Positions 36,380-48,974 of a stretch of DNA of 64,000 nucleotides are shown one piece after another. Position 1 is the stretch's first letter. Each line of letters begins with the position of its first letter. The notes beneath the pieces are model-generated. The model searched no databases. It was not told the DNA's origin and saw only the letters and a list, made by a program, of their open reading frames with translations. This DNA is from Lindgomyces ingoldianus (Eukaryota; Ascomycota; Dothideomycetes; Pleosporales; Lindgomycetaceae), in the NCBI RefSeq assembly GCF_010093535.1, contig NW_022985168.1, positions 535,727 to 599,726 on the forward strand, read 5' to 3'. The translations under genes and the position numbers were made by a program.

Positions 36380-37140
36380 ATGAGGGGCCTAATCCGCTTC
36401 TTCGGGATAGCCTCTCCAACGTTCTTGTTAATGTACCAAACACAAAACAGCTGTGTCACTCTAGGGTATAGCGCTTTAAGCGCATTCTTGAGGAAGTCTC
36501 ATCATCGGAGAGGAACACCTGAATATTGCTGTCACCTATAACGAGCTCTTTAAATGCGTCTACAACCCATCGATACATGCGCTCATGTTCACTTATGACG
36601 AAGCACATAGCCATGCTCGTAGTAGTGCAGAATAAAGTCACCGCCGTGGCGTGGATAAGAGGCATATTATAGCGGTTCGTTCGGTAGGTCACATTGATGA
36701 AGATGATGTCGGGATAGAGGTGTGCGAGCCTGATTACTTCGTTTGTAGCGTAGAAGAGGAAGTTTATATGGCCTCCTTCATCAGTACGGTACTAGAGCGC
36801 CCAGTCATCGCTCTCCTGACACTCCATAACCAAGTACTCGATAGGAGAAAGGTCCTGGAGTCTCTCCTTCCTCGCGAGCGCTACCTTATTGTAGATGTCT
36901 CCTAAGGAAATGAGCATATTAGGATCCTGCTCTAAGATCTGCGCAAGGATGAAGCGTGGAGGTACTGCAGAGGCATGCAGAGAGCGGACCCGAGGTTTAT
37001 GGGCTTCGGTTGGCTTCCGGTATTGTGAAAATGCCGGGGGGGAATATAGGTCGCATGTATGAGCGAGCTTCGCGGTATCTTCAAGAAGGTAGACCTCTCA
37101 TGTACCACACTCAGTACGATAGATTCTGACCTCAAAAGGA
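36380..37140 (-). pseudogene. MULE (Mutator-like) transposase pseudogene
   Basis: Minus-strand frames contain ALARKERLQDLSPIEYLVME, then after a stop YRTDEGGHINFLFYA, then LYPDIIFINVTYRTNRYNMP, LIHATAVTLFCTTTSMAMCF, ERMYRWVVDAFKEL and IQVFLSDDETSSRM; in the next frame TQLFCVWYINKNVGEAIPKK. This is the order of the MULE transposase domain (D-x-T-Y-x-T-N-x-Y, W-x-x-x-x-x, SD-x-E, W-H-x-x-K-N). The first catalytic Asp is replaced by Asn, and a stop and a frameshift are present. N-terminal text is traceable up to about 37130. Terminal repeats were not found. Confidence 0.75.
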
Positions 37141-37649
37141 AACTTGACTATCCGTGTTCTAGTAGCTTTCTTCACTCCCTCTCCTCTCTTGAAATTCTAG
37201 ACATCAAAAGACGTCATCCGCGTCGCTGCTGCTGCTCTGCATTGAGAACGAAGTGCCAACAAGCTTGCTGGCGTGTCCCATCAGTTGTACGTTGCATTCT
37301 ACCGACTGCAACAAGAACGTCAGACCGTAGCATTGCTGCCCTGATTACTACACTCATGCAACCGTTCCAGCAAAGAGGGGTGCTAGTTGACGGTGTATTC
37401 CTCAAGCCAGAGTATTGTTCGCGGGTCGTGGACGCAGCACGAGATTGATGGGCGCATTCGTACGAGAGTACAGGCTTCAGTACCCGAGGACTTGCCTGTC
37501 CACCAAGCAGATGAGGGTATTATTGCGAATTTCAGTCTTGGGCGCCGTGAGTTTTGAGAACTGCGTAACGGTCGTTAGAAAAGAGACGAGCTCATGCAGG
37601 CCTTTTTCGGATTCAAAAGTCCAATTCCTGGGCCGAGTTACGATTTAGA
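37141..37649. other. Unassigned accessory DNA
   Basis: Short frames only (37059-37448, 37415-37648), none recognised; probably the outer part of the MULE remnant or neighbouring decayed DNA. Confidence 0.35.
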
Positions 37650-38130
37650 ATCGTTCGTGGATTGCAAAATTTGACAGCATATGCGTTCTTGGGTGGCTTG
37701 GCTGCCCAAACTCGGAGCAAACAATTCGTTATGGAGAGAGTGGGAAAGGTGGAAGGCAAGTGCCCTGCGTGCTACTGGGGCTTCTGAAACCGTGGCTGTC
37801 GGCGCGGCGACAATCACTGTTAAAGAGCATAAAGACATATGGTTTGTCTGACATATTTTCACCGCTGGTGACCTTTCAATAGCCTGGAAAGCATTGGAGG
37901 AGTATAGTCTAGATATCTTTCACGTTCCCATTTTCCTGCAGAGCGTGTTGCTTGAGAAATTGCAGTATGCCCTGGTCTCGAATGAAAAAATAAAGGAAGG
38001 ATTACTGAAAAACTTAGATGGCGGCTTAAATCTGCTGGAAGGTAGGCTTGGTCCAAGGTGGGTCAAACAGGGTGAGGATAGCGAGGGCTACTATGTCGTC
38101 GAGGAAGACTTCTCTAATGTACTGGCCTAA
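37650..38130 (+). pseudogene. Unidentified decayed coding stretch
   Basis: Two frames read like one protein. First LQNLTAYAFLGGLAAQTRSK and FVMERVGKVEGKCP. Then, after a shift, ALRATGASETVAVGAATITV, a TGA, and HIFTAGDLSIAWKALEEYSL followed by FHVPIFLQSVLLEKLQYALV, ending DFSNVLA and TAA at 38130. The last 78 codons (37894-38130) are uninterrupted from an ATG. No family recognised. Confidence 0.35.
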
Positions 38131-41100
38131 TTACTTCGGCCGAACTTCTTAAAATTCCATGGATTCATCGACAGTGATAGAGACGAACAGAAGGCAGCAC
38201 ACCTTGAAAATCAAGCAGCTAGCCACAAAAGATAGAGGTGATAGTCGCAATCGATATTCTAACTGAAGACGCCGCCCGAATTCTAGTATCCATGGTATCA
38301 GGACTTCGATTGTGCTGCTCTATTCTCTTCAGATACTGGCACCATCACTAGAATCAAGAACTGCTGCCAATGCCTTCTCATCGACATCCCTGATCAAGAC
38401 GTGGAAATGCTCGAGCCCTCGAACGCTCTGCGAGCCGATCTAGTCCTTAAACCACAGCACTTGATCCTTTCCTTCCAAACCCAACTTTTTTTGCGAAAGC
38501 GCTCTGCATGAACGCAGCAAGCATCCTTCGAGCGTTAGATCTTGGTACCTTTGTTGACAGACAACCGGCCTTTCAGCCAGACACAGATATGTGTTATGTT
38601 CTTCCCTAAACTGTAGGGCCAATTGTTACGCAGAACCTTGTAGTCGTTATGGTGGGCGAAGGGGATTTTGTTCGTAATGACAAAATGTGGGTTGGCGGAG
38701 GGATCTAACGAGGGTAGAGGTTATATTTCAACCGTTCTTTTAGAAGGAAGTTTGTGATGCTGCCGTATTCTTGCTTTATGCGATGCGACTAGAAGAGGTA
38801 TGGGCGTAGAGAGTATGGTAAGCGGATCAACTTCTTGAGCTCAATGTTTGCTAATCAAGTCCCATTAGATACCTTGATACGTAGCCTTATATGGATTTAG
38901 CTTCAAAATAGATACTAATTATCTCCTAAAGCTCCTCCTGAGTCAAAAGATGATAACCTTCATCTCTCCTGCTTAAAATCTCGCGGTCCCATTCGGTGAG
39001 GGTTTTTGTAGGAGGTAGATCCTCCGGGCCGAACTCCTATTTCGTCATAGGTGATCGAAGCACAGTTTCCGTCGCAAAGCCACGGACAGATCCGTCGAGG
39101 TCGTCCAATTTCGCAGCAATGCTTCCGACCCTCACCGCGGCCCTTCCCCTACGACTAGTGCAAGATATAACAGGCGCCAGCGCAAACTGACCGTCGAACC
39201 TGTCGCATGTGTCTCACGCGATACTATACCTATGTACTGCGCTATTCACTCATTAGGACTAGCTCCTTTTTCGTACATTATATAGTCAGCCCAGAGCTCT
39301 CTCTCGCTCCTTAGACCTTACAATACACTGGTTCAATTCACCTTGTTTGGATCTCAATACCTTGTTGACTCGTCTACCCTATGACCCCTACTCAGCTCAT
39401 GCGAGAGAACCAGCGTGGCGCAGAATTGGACCGATTACGAAGGGTTTGAACGTGAAGGTAGAGGCAAGAAGACCTATCTGCTGGAACTGGATCGATTTAC
39501 GGATTTGGCGGACGAGAGCCGCGGGCTGTCTGCTGGTCCCTGAACGTTTGCTGCGGAAGAGCCCTCAACAATTTTTTTGGGCACCCAAGGCGGAATTTTG
39601 CGCTTTGATTCTCTGGGGAAGCCCTGCCGCTTGTCGGAAACTTTCCTTACGCTAACGGCTACCTCACGGCGACGCAGAGCTCGGAAGAGAACATAAGATC
39701 TGGTCACAAACTTCAATCACATATTGTGGCAGAGTTTGGAACTTTCAACGCCTTTTTTGCACCAACCTCTGAGCTTAAGAGCCACCTTCCAGTGATTATC
39801 AGACAAGTTCTACTGACCAAACTTCCGCACAACCACACAAACGAGTTTGAACATGGCAAGCCTTCTGGCGCCGCAGCGTAAATGGCGTCTGTATACCTGC
39901 CGGCCTGCTCATATTTGGCACATACATTGTCAAGAAGGAATAGCTGCCGTTCGCTATCGCGTTGGCGGTGATATTAGGAGCATGGACAGTTTTCAGCAGC
40001 CGTAAGATTTGAACTGGAAGTACAGCAGTAGTGCGCAAACGTTGAATTACCAGCATAGCCTCGGAAAGTGCTCAGACGAAACGAACTCCAAGAGTTTGAA
40101 CTCAAGAAGATGATATATGCTTATATAGCCACGGTATATTAGTATTACTTTCTACACGTAAGTCTATACTATTAGTAACGTACACTCTCTATATTTCTAT
40201 TAATACGGTATACCGCGGTTTACTACTATTAGCAAGCCCTCAGTGGACTAGCGTACTATTAGATATGAGGGATGAGACAAGAAGGTGAGTGGAGGTCGGC
40301 TATTCTTGTAGAACGGCGCGCCCTATGCCAACGACAAGGACAAGGCTCGCTTGAGCCCTGGAGGCTGCGAAGCTGCATGGAGTCCCACTTCGTGGACCCG
40401 GCGTGTGCGGGTTTTGGGCCCCATCGCTAAAACCTGACAATTTCTGAAGAGGCACTTTAGTGCATACAGAGTGAGGCTCAAAAACCGGTGAGATGACACT
40501 TGGCAAGGCTGAACCCAAGTAAGTATTTTTTTTTCTATGGGCTCCTCAATCTTTTTGGTTCATTGCAAAACCGCATCGAGCGAGGATGCTCAATTATGCA
40601 TGGTGACTAAGGAGCTACCTAGGTTCGGTGAAAGTCCTCATATTACGCAAAGAGATTCATCGGTTGTACTGCACAAGAATTATGAAACGTGAAATATACA
40701 TTGCCTGGGTTTTCGGTGTTGGGGGATATGGTCTTGCCCACCAACCTCGACCTCAGCTTCCAAAGTTTTACGAATGATGCAATCATGTACTCCACTTTCC
40801 AAATCCGACCTCGGCATTAGCGGCTCCAGTTTATGCTCACCACCGTAATGTGCTTTGGATTTGACGTTCTCTTCTGTACCAATGTTGTGGAAGATGTCAT
40901 ACGAGAACACCGGTGAGCAGGCTATTGACAAGGCTAAATTATGACTGCCGGTAGCAGACCTGTGCCGACTGAGCCACAGCGGTGTAGGTTCACGTGAGTG
41001 AAGGGGGACTGGTGGCGTGTGGATTGGGGCGGTGAAACACGAAATTCTCATCTTCCCACTGCACTTTCTTGCCAACACAAGCTCAGCTACTACCTACATA

Positions 41101-41517
41101 ACTACAATTTACTAATGCTCGCGATAATCTTACTTTTAAGTCCACTTTAGTATTCTATATTCAGGGTAATTCCAAGATATTTTACTATGAAACAATCTGG
41201 ATATTGCGACTGGCATGGGGGTACCCAATTTTGCAATGCAATTCCTACTCCGTCAGGCAATCGCTTGGGTCGGGGGAGTGACAGCGTCAGCAAGAGTATT
41301 GTAACTCTAGGCTGGTGTTTTGGAGGGTGAGACTGAAATGCAGTATGGCTTGGCGTGATTTGGAGGACCAAACTTGGGAGAGATGGGAGAAGAAAAGATT
41401 GAGGCTTGTTAACCTACGCCTGGTTGGCGGTGCAGCAGAAGAGTGTTGTATTGATATGGAGCCTCGAGGGCAGTCGCGATACATATAAGCACAAGCACCG
41501 TTGAAATCGTCGAGAGC
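38131..41517. other. Gene-poor accessory DNA
   Basis: No intact gene. A stretch near 38290-38620 and another at 39400-39700 (KKTYLLELDRFTDLADESRG followed by a stop) look like broken coding DNA of unknown family. A minus frame at 40680-41078 has no domain. A C-poor patch lies at 40120-40270. Confidence 0.35.
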
Positions 41518-42868
41518 GCTAGAGATTGCAGTGCAGGTTTCGGCCCCCGGTCGCCCCGCCGCGGCGCAGTCCCTGCGATTCTAAGCCTCAGTTCTTCGCC
41601 AGATTTGTAAAGCACTGCAATCTCTAGCCTGAGCGATGACTGATAACCTCATAGCCTTGCACATCCCAAGCTCATTCGTGGGCCGGTCAAAGATTCCGAG
41701 TCAAGTTCCGAGCTATGGCACCTCACCATAAAGAATATCTTCCAGGATCCCTCAGGATCTCCCAGCATCCCCCAGCACCCCCCAGCACCCTCTGCACTGC
41801 AATATCTAGCCTAGTAGACAGGTGATGTGGGTAACAAATTTTGACAGGGGAAGAATGAGATCTAGCCTTGGGCCAGGGTTCTCACTAACCGATTTCGCGT
41901 CTTGAGAACTGTTCTTGACTGAAATCTTGGTTATATATCGCTCGCTCTACATATTTGTTCATTTTACCAAGTGCATTCAAGTCTTTAATATATCCTGCTC
42001 TCAGAGTCAACATCGTACGTAAGAAGGCAAAAGTCCAGGTCATTAGACCAAGAATGCTTCTAGCTTTTGGAAGACCTCGTTGGTCGCGAGTGCTAAGAAC
42101 TTCAGTGCTCGTTTCAACTATCTTGATCTACGTACGATGCCTCTTCGGCTGGTTTGTTGATTAATGTGGGGATTCGTATACATTCCTTGACGCCTTTTTT
42201 TTTTGGCTCGAGCGGCCAGGGGACTTTTCTTTTAAACTACTATAATTATTGGAGAATTCACCACAATTTCTAGTATTATTAAACAGTCGGGAAATGAGGG
42301 GCCACACCTCGGCGGTGGCCAGACGAAACCAACCTAACGTCAGAATACGTTTCTAGAGCTCCAAGTCTGGCAGTACTACAATGAAATACAGATCCATTTC
42401 CCCTTGCACGCATCGACATCGACATTAAAATCGTCCTCTTTATATTCTACGAGTTTGCATTCCTCAAGCGATGATGCTAAGTAAAAGGCAACATCAGGCT
42501 GAAATTTTGCGGGAACCCACTCAATCAAAGAACGCAGCGGAGGCAAAAGCTCCGGTTAAGGTAGGGCTAGCTTGGCAAGAATAGTCTTACGGGCTAGAGA
42601 CTACCATGCAGAAGGAAGGCACCTAGATAAAGCACAATTAAGGTAGGCTCTTATGCAGAAATGAGAACCCTTGCAGTTAATTGGCCAATCAACAAAATAG
42701 AAGAAGCAAAGTTAGCGCTGAAAGCTACATTGAGGTGTTATAAAGGCTCGTGATTCAAGTGTAATGATTCTTGGAGCACTTGCAGACGCTCATCCAATTG
42801 AGAACGTAGGAGAAAAGCTCAGATAGAAGGCTACCTGGATGCATTCGTGGAGGCTAGAAATTGCAGTG
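41518..42868. repeat. Four copies of an 18-bp CACTGCAATMTCTAGCCT-type motif in both orientations
   Basis: Copies lie at 41518-41534 (minus), 41612-41628 (plus), 41794-41812 (plus) and 42851-42868 (minus). The first pair faces outward around a G+C-rich 77-bp core. The last two form an inverted pair about 1.07 kb apart. This suggests transposon ends, but no target-site duplication could be found next to them. Confidence 0.45.
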
Positions 42869-44040
42869 GACGACGAAAGGCGCCTTGACTTGCATTGCGA
42901 GTTTGTCTGGGAAAGTTGAACTACTGCCTTCTCTAGGGTAACATTAATATAGTGCCTGAATATCTATTAAATATTAGAAAGAGGAGAATTTTCGCATCAT
43001 ATTACAAATAAAGAATCTTTTGTCTAATTACACTTACGTTGAGATCAACAATCCTTCCTCTCGAATTCCCCAATTACCTCCCCCCTCTCTAAGAGAGATC
43101 GAGAAGATAATTTTGGCTGGCGTAACCGGAAAGTCGAGCAAGACTGGACTGCCATGTGACGGCCTCTGACCCAACCAAAGATTGTTGTGGAGGAAAAAAA
43201 GCTGGGTTTGGATAAGGGTGTCTCACTACTGCTGTAATAGCTACGATACATGTGCGAGACTGTCCACTGAAATCTCTGGCCTAGGAGATGAATGTCACGA
43301 CTCAACCGTGATCGTATCGAGCCAATCCCAAAATTCGATCCAAGTACATGAACATACCCAAAGAGGTCGTGCTACTAACTTAGCAAGAAGTCTACTAGTC
43401 GGCGAACAAAGCGTCAAACAAGCTGAATAATGGGAAGGCAAAGTATAAAATTCAATCATTCTCAAAAGTACATGTCGAATCGAACCACCCCCTCCCCCTT
43501 TCCACGAATCAACCCTCTCTAACGTCTTCCCCGTCACATGCACCCCTCACGCCTCCCGACCTCCTTCACCCAAACCCCTGCCTAAGTCCTCACCCACTTC
43601 CACACGCTCTTCCACCCACCCATATCGCTATAGCTCTCGCCCAGACACATTCAGAAAAAAATATTTTCTGCTTAGGGGAATAATGCCAGACGCCCCGGCA
43701 AGCGATGTGCAATCATAGTCAGATAGTCTTGACTCGTATAGTTCAGTCCGGTCCAGCAGCAACGACGCCAAATATACCATGCTGTCTTGCTCGCCACGGC
43801 AACGGAGTGATAAGATAGAAAAGATTAGTTAAAGAACAGATTGAGAAGGAGAGGTTAGAGAGCGAAACCGGTTGAAAAGCGCTCCAAATCCAATAGTGAG
43901 AAATAAGAGACCCTGGCAGACAGACTCCGAACTCCCTAGTTATTGTCCGAGTATTTCGGATCGGGGAGAGTGAGATACGCGTGCCTAAGACCGCAACCAA
44001 ATCCACACCCCACGCCCGACTGACAAACTGTTGCAAAGTC
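42869..44040. other. Intergenic, nothing recognised
   Basis: 3' flank of the MATH/MORN/RING gene. Frames at 43045, 43182, 43295 and 43743 have no domains. Confidence 0.45.
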
Positions 44041-47000
44041 CTACGCAACATAATACAACTTCATCGCACTCACCACCCTCTTCCTACACACCGGACAACT
44101 ATCTACGCGTTTTGCACACTGCAAACAAGCAACCACATGACCACAATCATAGAAAGCTGAATCCGCACCTTCTTCCCAGCATATCCGACACAGTCTCTCC
44201 GTCTCTTGAGCGTTTTTCCAATGCGTCACACCCTCCCCAAATTTCTTGTCATTTTTCCAGCCACCGACATACGTATTTCCAGTTGCGGCTTCGACGAAGG
44301 TTCCGGTACCGTGTTGTTGATCCTGGACCCATTCGCCCTCATACGTGTCGCCATTTTGGAACGTGTAGAGTCCGTGGCCGTGGCGTCGGGAGAGGAGGAA
44401 TGTGCCCTCGTATGTAGCACCGGTGTGGTAGATGCGTGTTCCCTGTCCATGACGATGACCATTCTTCATCTCGCCCTTATAGAATTGCGACGAGAAGTAG
44501 TTATGCGTGAAGTGACCAGTGAGTCTGGAGGGGAAATTTCGAGCCTGAGCGCGGAAGGCAAGATAAGGTTGCGGATCGGCGAAGGCTGCTCGAGCTACAA
44601 GTGCATTGCGCTGTTCTTCGCTTAGCGGGAGTGTTGCGATTATGACGGTGGTATTGTGGAGATCGTTTTGGGTGAAGGATCGGCGGGTTCGAATGGGATG
44701 TGTGGTTGTAAGATCCTCTTCCTCGAAGAGCTCAATCTTTTTGTCGGATGGTAGACCCAATAAAGACAGTACTGTACTGTCCACTCTAGCGGCCTTTAGA
44801 GCGATATGTGATCCGCGAGATTCAAGAGTCTGGGCTTCGGCATCAAAGAATTTTAGGAAGAAGTAAATCTCCTCTGGGATGACATTCACAGGTTCTGGAG
44901 GCGGTGGAACAGCTGTTTGCTGCTGGAAGTCCATTGTTGGGGCAGTCGGTTCGGGTGGAAGATCAGCAATCGGAGGGGGAGGTGGAGGAGGCAAGATGAT
45001 GTCTTGTGTGCCACCCATTTCTGTATCGGTAGGAGCGGCAGGGTTGGGAATGACTACATCAACTGCTGGAGGGTCTGCAATGGGAGTTGATTCCACTGGG
45101 ACCTCAACTTCTACTTCCACCATGGCTGTATCGGCAACTTCGGCAGTCTCTGGATGTGCGGGTGATTGGGGATCTTGCGGCTGAGGTCCTAGAGGAGGGG
45201 CTGCTGGCTCATCTGGCTCGCTCATGGGAGTATCTTCTGCCTGTGGTACCACTTCTGGTAGTTCTGGGGCTGGAACCTCGGTCATGGAGAGGGTTGGCTG
45301 TGGGGGTTCCAGAGAAGTTGGGGGGACCGCTTGTGATATTGGTGCCGATTCCGGGGGTTTCGGATCCTCCTTGGGCAACTCACGAAGATCAGCCACGTCA
45401 ATTATATGGACCCAGATGCGGACAGCCATCCAAGAATCTTGGAAATCTTGTAGAGCCCACGGTTTGGAGTCATCAGCGTAGTGGTCAGTGCTGCCGCTTG
45501 AGTATTCAATTTTTCCAGTGCCTAGTAGGTATGGTCTCCTAAAGGTTCCCCTCATTGTGTCGACAAACCAGAACTTAATTTGGCGAGGATTTTTGATGTC
45601 TTTGATAACTTTTGCGAGCTTCTCCCGAACATCATCACAGCCATCAGTGGCTGTTAGCTGTACTGTATAAATGAAGTCTGACTTATCGGGTTGCCACTCG
45701 GGATCGTACGCATCAAACGTCCCGGGACCTTCATGTTGCAGAAAGACTCTCGAATCAATCACCTGGAAGTCGTGCACTTTGGGTAGCTCTGGTTCTTCCT
45801 TTGCCTTACTTTCCTCTTCGGTACTTGGCTTCAGATCATCTCCTAGAGGTGGTGGTACTGGTATCGGGATTGGAGAGACATTTGAGGATTGCGACTTCTC
45901 AACCTCGGCGCGAAGCCATTCCGGTACTTCCCACAGCTCTGACTCGGCCTCTGCCTTGAAGGCATTACTGGAAACATCGTTTCGGACATACATGGCAATG
46001 TACGCCACGGCGTCGTTGCCAATGACTTTATCTGATCCAGGATTTCCTTCGTGAAGATCGATGGCTTGTCGCTTTGTTAAGCATTTGACCATGTTCTCCT
46101 CCTTGCCATCAGTGTAGGTGTACCATTTTGAGCCGGGTCCCCCAGGGCGAAGAACCGGATGGTATAAATACGACTGAAGTGTTTGCTTGTGCACCACGAA
46201 ACCGTATAATGTGTACTGTATGCCTCGAACATCGATATAGTCGTCCAAACTAACTTTGTTCAACAATTTCACATATGATCGAGTCGGGGTGTCGAAGTCT
46301 TGCCGTTTAAGTTCAACCGTCAATAGTTGCGGCAGAGGGTGTCCAGGATGAGCGAAATCGGCGGCTTTGTTGATAGCTTCCTGCATGGTGTTGACACCAA
46401 CGACAGGAACTCGGTAGTTTGGAATACCGGTAGTATAGTTCTTTTTAAGCCCGAACATGTCATCCATAACACTGGTGTACGGAGTATCCCGCAATTCGTC
46501 CTCAAGTTTCAATCGCAAAACTTCCCACAATTCAATCACATCAAGTTTGTCCAGCCGCTCATGGATGCCATACCATTCAAGTGCATCCAAAACATCATCT
46601 AAAGCCACGGAACTCGTACCAGTCTTCGCTCGGGTGCGTAGCATATAAAGAACCTTCTGCAAGGCGGCAATGAGAGGTTTCGGCCGGACGAAGGGCTCCT
46701 TTTCGGGATCTGGGACTTTGAGGTGGTACAAAAACAATCTGACCGGTTTGAATAGCATCCAAGAGGCGATAGCGGATATCATATTTCCTCCTGGCGAGCT
46801 TGCACCTTCACCCAACGTCAGAGATTGGAGTCCGGTCATAGCAAAACTGTCCCAAGGATTATCGCGGCTGTGGTGTTCCCAGAGGCAATTAGTGTCATCA
46901 TTTATCACCCGAATGTATCCAGTGAAAGCAAGCTTGTCGTCGCGAAGTAGTGCTTGCCGTTGCCCACGAATACGGTGTGAAATATCGTAGTATGGCCCAT

Positions 47001-48300
47001 GAAACCTAGTCCAGCCCCAATCCGGCGATCCTGTGCAAAATCGATGTAAACAGGTTCGGGAGTAGTTGACGCGAGGCTCGCTAGGGTTGTACAGGACAAC
47101 AGATACCTGTGCTGCAACACTCCTTCGCTTCGGAATAGGCGTTGGATCGAGCAGAGGTAGAGGGGTATGCTGAGGCTCAACCTCCTGAGGCTCAGGTGTG
47201 CTTATCGGCGCGGCATCGTCACCCGTTACCATTTCGTCATCTTGGTTTGCTGAGTCTTCGCTGGTCAGGTTTCTGTCCTTCTTTGCGCCTTTATCTGCTA
47301 CACTGAGGCACTCTACGTAGACACTCAGGTAGTCGGAGTCGTTTCCCTTAGGGTAGAATTTGATCTGCCAGTCGTATCCTCCAATATTGACAGGTTGTGA
47401 TTTCATGACCAGATCTTTATTGGGCTTCTCCTTAGTACCATTGTATTGTTCGATAGACCACTCAATTCGACCGCTCATACCCGCCGTGAACTCTGGCTCG
47501 TCCAGAGGAAGGAAAGCTTTCTTTTCCCAATGGTCATGGTCCAGTGCACTAAACTCCGGTGTAGCCTCAATCTCTTTCATTTCTGTCTCGTCCGGAGTGG
47601 AAGTGTCTTCCTGAATGGGTTGCCAGGCCTGGGCACCGTCATCGTCATCCGAGGAGTCTGAAACAGACTGGACAGGCTCAACCGGCGGTGGTGGGGGTTG
47701 TATGCTTGGGTCGGCCGGGGGCGGGGGTTCTACAGGAGGGGCAATTTCTGTGTTGGACTACGGTCATGTCAGTATATGTACACTGCCAGTGGTACTTTCT
47801 TGGGAACGTACCTCATTAGCGTTAGCTGCAGAGGGTTGTTGCTCGTTGTTCTCCGACCCGCCTGGAAGAACTCCATTGGGAGCGGGCGTGCTCGGGGCAT
47901 TCCCATGAGCTTGTTGTGGATCAGCTGAGCCATTTGGTAGTACCAAGCCTTGGCTGCTGTCAGGCGTTATGTCCATGGCGTCTTCGTCTACAGCGGCGAC
48001 CTCTACTGCGACGGCGTTCGGGGGGGACTCTAGGCTATTTGTATTTGTCTCCAAGTGCCCATTTGTTAGACCCCCAGAATCTTGCATGAGAGCGTCTTCC
48101 CGGTCATGGTTCTGGCCAACCGGCGGCAGCAATGTGGTGGAGGCACTCATGTCGACGTCATCGGAAGCCTGTGGTGGCGGAGACGATACAGGCGTTTGGG
48201 TATGGTGGAGGTGGTTTGGTGACTGCGGTGGAGAAGAGAAGGACGGTGAAGACGGCTGTCCGAATAGCGGCGCCGGCGGTTGTTCCACGTTGACACTCAT
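44041..48300 (-). CDS. MATH / USP-like / MORN / RING multidomain protein
   Basis: Exons 48300-47812 and 47757-44041 (54-nt intron) give 1401 residues. Residues 1-220 are Pro/Ser/Asn-rich and disordered. About 240-455 resemble a MATH/TRAF domain (IEWSIEQYNG, GYDWQIKFYPKGND, YLSVYVECLS, GYIRVINDD, CLWEH). About 460-800 look like a ubiquitin-specific protease domain (TGLQSLTL, PVRLFLYHLKV, TSVMDDMFG, DVRGIQYTLYGFVVHK, KWYTYTDG). The catalytic Cys block is missing: no Cys lies near TGLQSLTLGEG or NMISAIASWM, and the His block is altered. A Pro/Glu-rich linker follows. MORN repeats occur around 1260-1340 (YKGEMKNGHRHGQGT, YEGTFLL, YEGEWVQDQQHGTGTF, YVGGWKNDKKFGEGV). The C-terminus is a C3HC4 RING (CRICWEE, YDCGHVVACLQC, CPVC). 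It probably acts as a ubiquitin ligase or scaffold, with the USP fold used for binding; this is inference. Confidence 0.9.
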
Positions 48301-48974
48301 AGCTGCAGAGCTGTCGTACTAACGGGCTGTTGGCATATATGGTTGGGGAGGAGACAAGGATACGATTTGAGGGGGGGTTCAGGATGAGAGGCGGCAGTGA
48401 GTGAAGGGAGAGGAGATTGTGTCGGTGAAGGAGTGCGAGAGGCTGCAACAGCTGGCAGATGCGGCTTATCGTGAGCTTGATCTGGCTAGCAACTCCCTAC
48501 GACAAGCTCGGATGCCAATGAAGTTGAATGGCTGAGTTTGGGGGGGATTCAAACAGCGAGGAATATTTGAGGTCGCGGAGTCAACAGCGATGTCGAGAAT
48601 TTAGACGTGGCGCGGGCTTTAAGGCTTGCGCTGCCTAGCAAGCTGTCTTTCGTTGCCAGGCTGCACTGCTCCAGCTCGCGAGTGAGGCTGCGCTAAAATG
48701 TCCCCGCGAAGCTCCGCGCTAACCTTGAAACAGAGTGTATGGGCGGAGCCAAATCGCCACACCCCCAAAGGCGAGTCCGCTCTCCCTCCTCATTATCATC
48801 ACCATCTTTTTAATTCATTGCTCGAGGCTCCGAGCGAAGGGCATCACTACCTGCATCATCGCACATTTAGGTTCATCAAAAAGGCTGAGAGCCCTTATTC
48901 CTTTTGCGGACGGGCTCTACCGTGACCGGAATGGGACCCCACTCCACCAAACATAACGATTGCTAGTGCCCACG
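48301..48974. promoter_or_regulatory. Upstream region of the MATH/MORN/RING gene and 3' flank of deoxyhypusine synthase
   Basis: The two minus-strand genes are separated by 674 bp. No TATA box or further gene is apparent; the frames at 48698 and 48735 lack domains. Confidence 0.45.
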
